A stretch of DNA of 64,000 nt from JAZKFT01 sp040386335 (lineage in GTDB: Bacteria; Bacteroidota; Bacteroidia; Chitinophagales; Chitinophagaceae). Shown here one piece after another: positions 41,491 through 48,697 of the stretch (positions within the stretch are counted from its first letter, which is position 1; the number at the start of each line of letters is the position of its first letter). A program made the translations under genes and the position numbers. The notes beneath the pieces are model-generated. The model had not been told where the DNA came from. It made no database searches and saw nothing but the letters and a program-made list of their open reading frames with translations. Location: positions 22,994 through 86,993 of the forward strand of contig JAZKFT010000041.1 of the NCBI GenBank assembly GCA_040386335.1. Reading direction: 5' to 3'.

Positions 41491-42420
41491 ATGAAAGTTA
41501 CTGTTGTTGGTGCAGGTGCGGTAGGTGCTACTACTGCCGATAATATTGTTCGCAGAGAACTCGCCACCGAAGTGGTATTGCTGGATATTAAAGAAGGCAT
41601 TGCCGAAGGTAAAGCCCAGGATATGATGCAAACCGCAGCCCTGCTGGGTTTCGACACTAAAATTACAGGCAGCACCAACGATTATACCAAAACTGCAGGT
41701 AGCGATGTAGTAGTGATTACCAGCGGCCTGCCCCGCAAACCCGGCATGACCCGTGAAGAACTGATTGGCACGAATGCAGGCATTGTAAAAACCGTAGCCG
41801 AAAGCATCCTGGCGCATTCTCCCAATGCCATTATTATTATTGTAAGTAACCCGATGGATACCATGACCTACCTGGCGCTTACGGCCACAGGTTTGCCCAA
41901 AAACCGCATTATTGGTATGGGCGGTGCATTAGATAGTGCACGTTTTAAATACCAGCTGAGCACAACATTAGACTGCAGCCCTGCTGACCTTAATGCAGTT
42001 GTAGTTGGCGGTCATGGCGATACTACCATGATCCCGCTTATCCGCCTGGCTACCTGGAACAGCATTCCTGTTACAAGTTTCCTTAGCAAAGAACAACAGG
42101 ATAAAATAGTGGCTGACACTATGGTTGGCGGTGCCACATTGACCAAACTGATAGGCACCAGTGCCTGGTATGCACCAGGTGCAGCCGGTGCTGCGCTGGT
42201 AGAAGCCATCGTTCGCGACCAAAAGAAATTGTTTACCTGCTGTGTTGCCCTCGATGGTGAATTCGGACAAAGCGATATTTGCCTGGGTGTACCCGTAGTA
42301 ATTGGCAAAGATGGCTGGGAGAAAATATTGCCACTTGATCTGAACGAGGAGGAGCAGGCAGCTTTTAATAAGAGCGCTGATGCTGTTCGCAGCATGAATG
42401 ATGTGTTGAAGACTTTGTAA
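41491..42420 (+). CDS. mdh: Malate dehydrogenase
   Basis: A 309-residue LDH-type NAD-dependent malate dehydrogenase (malate to oxaloacetate, TCA cycle). N-terminal GAGAVGATTADNI, then LDIKEGIAEGKAQDM, TSGLPRKPGMTREELI (substrate Arg residues), IVSNPMDTMTYLA, LDSARFKYQL, the catalytic GGHGDTTM with His, and the late LDGEFGQSDICLGVP. Length matches the dimeric/tetrameric MDH of the LDH branch. A canonical promoter lies upstream and a terminator follows, so it is monocistronic. Confidence 0.97.
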   Translation: MKVTVVGAGAVGATTADNIVRRELATEVVLLDIKEGIAEGKAQDMMQTAALLGFDTKITGSTNDYTKTAGSDVVVITSGLPRKPGMTREELIGTNAGIVKTVAESILAHSPNAIIIIVSNPMDTMTYLALTATGLPKNRIIGMGGALDSARFKYQLSTTLDCSPADLNAVVVGGHGDTTMIPLIRLATWNSIPVTSFLSKEQQDKIVADTMVGGATLTKLIGTSAWYAPGAAGAALVEAIVRDQKKLFTCCVALDGEFGQSDICLGVPVVIGKDGWEKILPLDLNEEEQAAFNKSADAVRSMNDVLKTL

Positions 42421-42442
42421 AAGCTATCATATTTCTATAACT

Positions 42443-42471
42443 AAATCCCCTGGTTTACCGGGGGATTTTTT
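42443..42471 (+). terminator. Intrinsic terminator after mdh
   Basis: AATCCCC / GGGGGATT stem (7 bp) with 8-9 nt loop, followed by TTTTTT. Confidence 0.85.
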
Positions 42472-42560
42472 GTATGTGCTCACAATTAAACTCGTGGTGG
42501 GCGGGTATGAATTGGTGGACTACGTTTTCATTTTGAGGCTTTCAGGCCATAAACATTTAT

Positions 42561-42568
42561 TAGATTTG
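42561..42568 (+). promoter_or_regulatory. Candidate -7 box (TAGATTTG) of the AraC gene
   Basis: Exact TAnnTTTG, ending 5 nt before ATG 42574. The nearest TTTG (42532-42535) is 25 nt upstream, longer than the usual ~19. Initiation here would give a leaderless transcript. Confidence 0.45.
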
Positions 42569-42573
42569 TTTTG

Positions 42574-43371
42574 ATGAATTACTACACGATTCCACCACCG
42601 TCCCAACTCAGCAACTATGTAAGGTGCTTTTGGGTGCTGGAAGGCGGAGGGCCTTATACTCACCGTTCCATGGCCGACGGGTGTGCAGAAATGGTGTTTC
42701 ATTATAAAGCGGTGTTCGATGAAATAACGTCTTCTGAAAACATTGAAAGTTCTTTTACCGCCAGTCTTAGTGGCCCATCACAGGTGTACAGGCGATTTGT
42801 TACCCATGAAAATTTTGGCATATTTGGCGTATACCTCTACCCTTATGCCATACCTCAAATGTTTTCCATTCCTACTACTGAACTCAGTAACCAAATGCCG
42901 GATTTTGGTGCATTGTTGGGTGGTACGGGGCAGGTTCTTGCCAACAAAATATTTGAGGCATCTTCCAATGCTGTGCGTGTAAAAATTATGACAGAATTTT
43001 TAGAAAAGCGGCTACATACACATGAGCAAAAGGAGCGGGCCATCGTATCGGTCATTCATAAAATCGTTCATTCGGAAGGTGTCGCAGGAGTGCAGGCATT
43101 GGCTCAAAAAGCCTTTTTATCTACCCGCCAGTTTGAACGGAAATTCAAAGATTACTCCGGGTTCAATCCAAAGCTTTTTTCCAGGATCATCCGGTTTCAG
43201 TCGGCTATAAGAAAGTACGGAAACACGAAACAATCGCTTACAGCTATTGCCTACGATTGTGGTTATTACGACCAGTCACATTTTATCCACGACTTCAAAG
43301 AATTTTCGGGTTTTCACCCCAGGCAATATTTCAAGGGTAATAACGAAGGCACCGCGTGGAAGGAGGAATAG
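42574..43371 (+). CDS. AraC-family transcriptional regulator
   Basis: A 265-residue regulator from ATG 42574 (TTG one codon earlier also possible). Its N-terminal effector region starts MNYYTIPPPSQLSNYVRCFWVLEGGG and DGCAEMVFHYKAVF, a pattern seen in the DUF6597-like cupin domain of many Bacteroidota AraC proteins. The C-terminal ~100 residues carry two HTH motifs: GVAGVQALAQKAFLSTRQFERKFK and QSLTAIAYDCGYYDQSHFIHDFKEFSGFHP. Target genes are unknown; the next gene downstream is a VOC protein with its own -7 box. Confidence 0.88.
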   Translation: MNYYTIPPPSQLSNYVRCFWVLEGGGPYTHRSMADGCAEMVFHYKAVFDEITSSENIESSFTASLSGPSQVYRRFVTHENFGIFGVYLYPYAIPQMFSIPTTELSNQMPDFGALLGGTGQVLANKIFEASSNAVRVKIMTEFLEKRLHTHEQKERAIVSVIHKIVHSEGVAGVQALAQKAFLSTRQFERKFKDYSGFNPKLFSRIIRFQSAIRKYGNTKQSLTAIAYDCGYYDQSHFIHDFKEFSGFHPRQYFKGNNEGTAWKEE

Positions 43372-43474
43372 GAGAGAAGTACAATACCTTTTTTTGCCTG
43401 CGATAGATTCCGTTTGACTAGAAGGCCTTTAAAAGGATGTCGTTTTTTTCCAATTTCAGCCGCTATTGCCCGTC

Positions 43475-43482
43475 TACTTTTG
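43475..43482 (+). promoter_or_regulatory. Candidate -7 box (TACTTTTG) of the VOC gene
   Basis: Exact TAnnTTTG match with a TTTC 17 nt upstream as weak -33. It leaves a ~30-nt 5' UTR before the ATG at 43517. Confidence 0.55.
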
Positions 43483-43516
43483 AGGCATTATAAAATCATA
43501 TTAAAACAAATTGATC

Positions 43517-43894
43517 ATGAAATTACCTGAAGGTTATTTACCCGTAATGCCCTACCTCATTGTAAAAGATGCCCGAAAATTCATTGCATTTGCAAAAGAC
43601 ATTTTAGGGGCTTCCGTACGACATGAAACACCTCGTGAAGAAGGTGTGATCATGCATGCCGAATTGCAGGTGGAACAGGCCGTTATTATGTTTTGCGATG
43701 CTACCGAAGTGTACCACCCAAAATCTGCCGGAATGTTCCTGTATCTCAGCAATGCCGATACGATACACGATAAAGCAGTTGCTGCAGGTTATAAACTGCT
43801 GACACCGCTAGAAGACCGCCCCTATGGCCGCGGCTTTGGTTTTGCCGATGAATGGGAGAACCAATGGTGGATCAACACGCCGCCAGCCAACTAG
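43517..43894 (+). CDS. VOC/glyoxalase-superfamily protein
   Basis: A 125-residue protein with the paired beta-alpha-beta-beta-beta units of the vicinal oxygen chelate fold: VMPYLIVKDARKFIAFAKDILGA, VIMHAELQVEQAVIMFCD, MFLYLSNADTIHDKAVAAGYK, and LEDRPYGRGFGFADEWENQWWIN. It resembles PhnB/bleomycin-resistance-like members (e.g. the RGFGFADEWENQWWI block). The metal/ligand role is not assignable. Start set at the ATG after the A-rich leader. Confidence 0.85.
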   Translation: MKLPEGYLPVMPYLIVKDARKFIAFAKDILGASVRHETPREEGVIMHAELQVEQAVIMFCDATEVYHPKSAGMFLYLSNADTIHDKAVAAGYKLLTPLEDRPYGRGFGFADEWENQWWINTPPAN

Positions 43895-43941
43895 ATCACA
43901 ACAACCGGCAATCATAAGCCGCTGTTGGTTGGTGTATACGC

Positions 43942-43978
43942 AAAAAAAAAACTGCCCGGTTACGCGGCAGTTTTTTTT
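43942..43978. terminator. Bidirectional terminator
   Basis: Palindrome with arms ACTGCC / GGCAGT, flanked by an A-run on the left and a T-run on the right, so it can end both the VOC transcript (+) and the convergent T9SS-protein transcript (-). Confidence 0.85.
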
Positions 43979-44003
43979 GATTTGACTATTGGACCTATTC
44001 TCC

Positions 44004-44807
44004 CTAATCTTTAATGAATTTGCTGGTATAGATCGTTTTGTTTTGGTTGATGACCTCGATAAAATAGATGCCACTTGCCAGGCTTTGTGTATTGATCTTA
44101 TTGAAGCTGTTTCCGGTGTTGATGCTGGTGATGGTTTTGCCAGAGGCGTTAGTAATACGAAGCTGTGATTTGCCCATTTGCTCCTGGAGTATCACAGTAA
44201 GTTGGTTGGTTACCGGGTTGGGATAACTCATCACTTTTACCTGTGCATCGCAGTCGCTGGCCACCAATGAAGTTTTATTATACTGTTCTGCATTGGCTTC
44301 GTCTGAAATGGTTGTTTTGTAATCACTACCGTTGATTGTTGCATTGTCTCCACGTTGCCAAAGCCTTGCCCCGCTTATATCAGCGCCGGTTAGGGCAAAA
44401 GAAAACAAAAGATATTCTTTACCTGCAACCGGAGCATTCTTTGCTTCAAAGCGACCGCCTGCATTATTATCTATCGTTATGTAATAACCGTTAGAACCTT
44501 TCGTGCCGGCAGTAACAGCCCAGGAAGTTCTTGCGTTAAAATCCGACAAGCTACGTGGATAATCAGATTGTACCAGTTTGATGTTTTCTGCAGTAAGATG
44601 TGATGGAAGCACCACGGTGACGGTTGCTGCAAGTATCGAAGAAGAGGGGGTAAGGCTTTGGGTAGGCCGGGCATATACTTCGCAGCGACCGCTACTGCAA
44701 TTATAGCGCATAGTGGTTTCCCAGGCTGATGGAGCGGCATATGTGTTAAAAGAGCAACCGGCAGCTACAGCAATCCCCAATGCCAGGTTTAATATTGACT
44801 TTTTCAT
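44004..44807 (-). CDS. Small T9SS type A sorted surface protein (possible cohesin-like domain)
   Basis: A 267-residue exported protein. Signal peptide MKKSILNLALGIAVAAGCSF ends near TYAA. A beta-rich domain (about residues 28-175) starts with MRYNCSSGRCEVYARP, has ATVTVVLPSHLTAENIKL, SWAVTAGTKGSNGYYITIDN, EYLLFSFALTGADISGARLW. An intact type A T9SS domain follows: VMSYPNPVTNQLTVIL, LRITNASGKTITSI, SLASGIYFIEVIN, IYTSKFIKD. The beta domain has the alternating pattern of cohesin/CBM-type sandwiches, but I cannot prove the family. It lies directly downstream of a large protein carrying dockerin-like Ca loops, with which it may interact. Confidence 0.82.
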   Translation of the reverse strand: MKKSILNLALGIAVAAGCSFNTYAAPSAWETTMRYNCSSGRCEVYARPTQSLTPSSSILAATVTVVLPSHLTAENIKLVQSDYPRSLSDFNARTSWAVTAGTKGSNGYYITIDNNAGGRFEAKNAPVAGKEYLLFSFALTGADISGARLWQRGDNATINGSDYKTTISDEANAEQYNKTSLVASDCDAQVKVMSYPNPVTNQLTVILQEQMGKSQLRITNASGKTITSINTGNSFNKINTQSLASGIYFIEVINQNKTIYTSKFIKD

Positions 44808-44822
44808 GACTTTTATTTTTTA

Positions 44823-44853
44823 CCCGCCGGTATGCGGTGTGCATACCAGCGGG
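44823..44853. repeat. GC-rich palindrome, copy 1
   Basis: CCCGCCGG and CCAGCGGG arms enclose a second, inner TATGC / GCATA pair. It sits 35 nt beyond the stop of the large surface-protein gene at 44888 and 15 nt before the start of the T9SS gene at 44807. Near-identical palindromes occur at 48643-48673 and 58832-58862 beyond the stops of the two other large genes. Confidence 0.85.
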
Positions 44854-44887
44854 CCGATAAATAGATAATTGATTTTTTTTACGTCTT

Positions 44888-47239
44888 TTAAGGGAGCTGT
44901 TGTAAAAACAGGTCGAAATTGATACTCTGCGTGGTGTTTAGCAGGTAGCCCAATACAAGGCTCTGCAAAATCGTTCTTTCATTGCCACTGCCCTGGTATT
45001 TCGACTTACTGTCCATATTAATATCACCCTTAAGATATCCATAAGCAAGATCAAAGTTGATATTCAGGGTAACGTTATTGATATGGTTCACCACATCTGA
45101 TTGTATTAGGGTACGGTCAACACCGGAGCCCTGGTATTTAACCCTGTCATCTCCATTGGCATTACCTGCCCAAAGTGCCCGTTTGCCATCGTCTAAAATG
45201 GCCTGTTCCAGTCCGTCATAAGCTGGTGCACTATTCCAGAGCTGTGCGTCAGTCATAGTGGTAAAATCTACGGTGGTGACGCAGTTGAAAGTAGCTGCAG
45301 ATAGGGCGGTCGCTGTCATAGCACCCAAATGGTTGCGATGGCGTACTGCTACATAATAGTCATCGCTGATCTGTGTTGGGAACTTCACACAATCAGTTCC
45401 ATCGATATCTACAACTGAACCGTCCTGTTGTACAATGGCTGACCGTGTGGCCAATACCGTTGCAGGATTGTTTTTATCCCTCAACTCTATAAATATCCAG
45501 TCGATGGCCGATGTATTGGTTCCGGTGCGGTCTGCAAACATAGTAGCAGGGCTCAATACTGTTTGATAAGCAAGGTTGAGGCCATCACCAACTTTAGTAA
45601 ATAAGCCGGAATATTCAGGGTCAATAGTATATGGATCACCGTTAGGGATATAGTTGGTAGCTGTAAATGGACTGTTCCGGAGGTTGTCTCGCATAATCGA
45701 TAAGTTGGGCGCCACATTGCCCACAACAGCACCCTGGAGCAGGACTTTCAGTTTTAGATTTACAGGTGGTATCACAGGTGCCGGTGTATTATAGTCCTCC
45801 ACTTCACCATTTACGATTGAGGTGGAATTGAACATCAGGTTTGTAACAGGAGCACCGCTCACAATCAATCTTACTTTATATGTACTTGAAAGCCCCAATG
45901 GTGGCTTCACGTTTACGTTAATAAGACTAGGCCCGAGGATAGAATTACTGCCGCTATAAAAAGCTGGGCCTCCGTCACCATTAAGATCGTTTGCAAAATT
46001 TCCATCATTGTTCCAATCGAACCAAAGGCCATAATAAGCGGTAAGACCGGCTAGGTTTCCATTGGTGGTGACTGTAAAGACAGAAGTAACACTACCGGCT
46101 ACGGAAACAGGGCTTCCCAATCCATTGTCGAAAGGATCACAATTTGCGAGTGTACAGGCGCTATATGGCGTGGTAGCGTCCACTGTTATTCCTACACTGG
46201 TACCCGCCCAAATGGCGTTGGTATTAGCAGCGACAGCGTTGTCAAGTTTTAAATTTGCAGTGTCATAAGAATCTATCACAACCGCGCGGGCTGCGGGCCA
46301 CGAAGGTGTGCCGGTAGTGGGCAGGTCACCAAAATCGTACTCAGTTACAGCACAGGGGGTAATAGTTGCAGAGAGTACAAAGGTCTTGGTGACTGTGAAG
46401 ACTACTACAAAAATTTTACGGCCGGCAAAAGCGAGTGTATTATAGGCAGGTGGGTAGTTCACAGTACCCGAATTAAATGGGGTTGTTGGAGTAATGGGTA
46501 TAGCAGAATTGACATCGACGCTTGCGATAAGCGTTTCGGCTGAAGGTACAAGCACATCATCTCCGTTATCTAAATACACATCATAATAAACACTAAGGGC
46601 AGCAGAACTGGTGGCGATATTAAAATTGTAGCTGGCATTCGGAAACGCCCCAACACAAAAGCCGCTTACCAGCGGGTCATTAACGCCAATAGCAAAACCC
46701 AACATGGAGCATTGTACTGGCGGCCCGGCACTATTGGCATTGGTGCCCCAGGCATCTCCCTTAAACGTAAAACTGTTGCTACATGCACCCGGCCTGGTAA
46801 TGCTGACATTATTCACTATGAATCTGTCTGCACCGTTCGCACCGCCACCCACAATCTTCGTCAGAGACATAGTAGGATTGTTCGTTGGACATTGAATGGT
46901 TACTGTTGGTGCAGCTGTATAAGTACACTCAAGTGATACAGCTCCAAAATTATCAATTACCAGATTGAGAACTGTGTTTGACAATTCCGCAGCAGTGGGA
47001 GGATTGCTATATGGTAAAGCGGGGTAACTGGCGTCTTCCCAGAGGTGTACAAAAATGTACTTATTGCCACTATTCGTAAGAACATCAAAGGAAAGATTAA
47101 ACACAATGGTGCAATTAGCACCCTGGGTTTGCGTAGATACAATATCTACAGTAGGGCTTACAAACGTACATTGGGATGATGATGTGATTGGCTTCAGGCC
47201 AATCATCAGTAAGATAAAAATGGGAATTAAACGTTTCAT
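44888..47239 (-). CDS. Large exported protein with GEVED domain and dockerin-like C-terminal module
   Basis: A 783-residue protein with signal peptide (MKRLIPIFILLMIGLKPI). The N-terminal half has beta-sandwich sequence and a Cys pattern. Residues ~300-490 include a GEVED domain (GLWFDWNNDGNFANDLNGDGG, STSIVNGEVEDYNTP). The C-terminal ~285 residues form the shared module: LKVLLQGAVVG, MRDNLR, DWIFIELRDKNNPATV, TRSAIVQQDGSVVDIDG, YYVAVRHRNHLGAMTA. Two dockerin-like Ca loops (GNANGDDRVKYQG and GDINMDSKSKYQG) follow, and it ends FDLFLQQLP. No type A or B T9SS signal is visible, so its secretion route is uncertain. The downstream neighbour is the T9SS-sorted small protein. Confidence 0.85.
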   Translation of the reverse strand: MKRLIPIFILLMIGLKPITSSSQCTFVSPTVDIVSTQTQGANCTIVFNLSFDVLTNSGNKYIFVHLWEDASYPALPYSNPPTAAELSNTVLNLVIDNFGAVSLECTYTAAPTVTIQCPTNNPTMSLTKIVGGGANGADRFIVNNVSITRPGACSNSFTFKGDAWGTNANSAGPPVQCSMLGFAIGVNDPLVSGFCVGAFPNASYNFNIATSSAALSVYYDVYLDNGDDVLVPSAETLIASVDVNSAIPITPTTPFNSGTVNYPPAYNTLAFAGRKIFVVVFTVTKTFVLSATITPCAVTEYDFGDLPTTGTPSWPAARAVVIDSYDTANLKLDNAVAANTNAIWAGTSVGITVDATTPYSACTLANCDPFDNGLGSPVSVAGSVTSVFTVTTNGNLAGLTAYYGLWFDWNNDGNFANDLNGDGGPAFYSGSNSILGPSLINVNVKPPLGLSSTYKVRLIVSGAPVTNLMFNSTSIVNGEVEDYNTPAPVIPPVNLKLKVLLQGAVVGNVAPNLSIMRDNLRNSPFTATNYIPNGDPYTIDPEYSGLFTKVGDGLNLAYQTVLSPATMFADRTGTNTSAIDWIFIELRDKNNPATVLATRSAIVQQDGSVVDIDGTDCVKFPTQISDDYYVAVRHRNHLGAMTATALSAATFNCVTTVDFTTMTDAQLWNSAPAYDGLEQAILDDGKRALWAGNANGDDRVKYQGSGVDRTLIQSDVVNHINNVTLNINFDLAYGYLKGDINMDSKSKYQGSGNERTILQSLVLGYLLNTTQSINFDLFLQQLP

Positions 47240-47843
47240 GATAATGGTTTTGGGAGTTTAATTGATTGATTTTGGGAGTGATTGTTATATGTTATTATTG
47301 GTTGCTAAAATAGGAGGACAGCATTGGCACCTTAACAGTGCAATGGATGTTCTAAATCGTAGAATATTGAAAATCCCTAGCAGGGATAGTAATTGGCTTC
47401 ACTGTACTTTTCCTTAAAATGCACAGCTTTTACAGTCAGTTTTGCAGGCTGAAGAACAGGGAGTAAAAAGGCAGAGAATTTTAGGTAACTTAAATTGAAA
47501 CGTACAGGTAGCTTCATGTAATCAAGTTTAGGTAATTTAGGTAATTAGGATTCCGGACTATCTTAGGTTCGTAAAGGTTAAAAAAAAAATTTAAAAATCA
47601 TAGAAAAAACTTTCAAACTTTTTTTTCACAGCTGTTAAGATTAAGTTTGAGAAGTCGTTTTTGTTTCGTATTAGGGCATTTATAAACAACTACATTTCAG
47701 GTCATTCTATAATAGAGCAAAAAAATAGGAAAAGGCTGCTTTAGAAGCAAAATGAACCTCTTAAGCATCGTATAAAAGAAAATTAGCTCTATCACCTGGC
47801 CAAATAAATTGGGCGACCCCTTAAACGTCAGAGCAGCCCGTAC
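47240..47843. other. Gene-free upstream region of the GEVED gene
   Basis: About 600 bp with no convincing gene: A/T-rich, with A-tracts and T-tracts around 47580-47630 and no perfect TAnnTTTG box near the start codon. Confidence 0.45.
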
Positions 47844-48260
47844 TTATTTTTCTACAAACTTGCGCTTGACTAGTGACCATGTTCCAGGTCCTTCAATAAC
47901 CTGCTGTATAGATTGTTTTATATGGCCGATAACTTGAATGAAGTAAATTTCACCAAACAGGCTTTCTATATTGATTTTGTTGAAGCAGTTTCCTGTGCTG
48001 AAGCTGCCAGTGTTTTTGACCAGCATTATTAGTACGTAGCTGTGATTTGCCCATGTACTCCTTTATCATACAATGAGGTTGTTGGTTAGGGGGTTGGAGT
48101 AGCTCGTCACTATTACCGCTGTCTGGTAGCAGGTGATGGTCACAGCAGTTTGATAAACAGTTCGGCGTTAATTGGCCGGAGACGTCGTTTTATAATCAAT
48201 CCGCTAATCAAAACATTTTATCCATGCTGCCACAATCTAAATTCACTTTGATCGGTGCCC
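47844..48260 (-). pseudogene. Decayed copy of the small T9SS-sorted protein gene
   Basis: The DNA aligns with the 3' half of the intact gene at 44004-44807 in the same order: the CTD part (minus-strand frame with GNCFNKINIESLFGEIYFIQVI versus intact GNSFNKINTQSLASGIYFIEVI), then blocks at ~48040-48065 (CAGCTGTGATTTGCCCAT), ~48085-48115 and ~48155-48235. Frameshifts and stops break it, and the last residues after IYFIQVIGH differ. It is positioned beyond the end of the 2929-residue protein gene, the same relative place as the intact gene holds after the 783-residue protein gene. Confidence 0.75.
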
Positions 48261-48409
48261 GTACTTGCAAAGGAAATTACGGGTTTCCTTACACGCGGCC
48301 TTATAGTGGTTTATCAAACAGCAGGAGCGACGAAAAACAAACCGAAACAAAGCCGTCATTTGGCTTTGGTGGACATTAGAGAAGAATGAAGGAGAAGTAA
48401 GGTAATAAA

Positions 48410-48433
48410 GCCAACCCGTAGAAACGGGCCGGC
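48410..48433 (-). terminator. Intrinsic terminator, 3' region copy A
   Basis: On the minus strand GCCGGCCCGT and ACGGGTTGGC form a 10-bp stem (two G-U) with a 4-nt TTCT loop, followed by TTTATT. It is ~265 nt past the giant gene's stop. Relative to copy B (58599-58622) one base pair has changed on both sides (C-G to A-U), keeping the stem. Confidence 0.75.
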
Positions 48434-48697
48434 ATACCTAAATTAATAAAACCTAAATCAAAATAAATGGAAGTGCCACTTGAGTGGCGGTGAACAATCA
48501 ATGTTGTTCGCCACTCTCTTAGCGGTTCTTCTCTTATATAATAAATATTTGAGCTTTTTCAGTTCCGCAGTGTAAAATCCGTAGTAAGTGAGGCCCTTAC
48601 TCCGGAGAAGTTTCCAGATCTTTTGTTGAATGGTTAGATTATCCCGCCGGAATGCAACGTGCATACCGGCGGGTGGTGAAATTGTTTTTTTCTTTTT
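48434..48697 (-). ncRNA. Structured, duplicated 3' untranslated region (copy A)
   Basis: About 260 nt between the giant gene's stop and its terminator. It is almost identical to 58623-58892 beyond the third large gene. It holds a GC-rich palindrome (48643-48673) and a second hairpin with GAGTGG/CCACTC and GAACAA/TTGTTC arms (~48481-48516). A 68-codon frame here (48458-48664) starts inside the palindrome and is probably not a gene. Its role is unknown; candidates are mRNA stabilisation or a 3'-derived small RNA. Confidence 0.5.
48643..48673. repeat. GC-rich palindrome, copy 2
   Basis: CCCGCCGG / CCGGCGGG perfect 8-bp arms with an inner ATGCA / TGCAT pair. About 25 nt from the giant gene's stop. 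Confidence 0.9.

Noticed and set aside
48458..48664. 68-codon frame in the 3' region of the giant gene (identical copy at 58647-58853)
   Set aside because: It starts inside a palindrome and its conservation is explained by a recent 1.2-kb duplication that preserves non-coding DNA equally well. No export signal, domain or independent conservation is visible.
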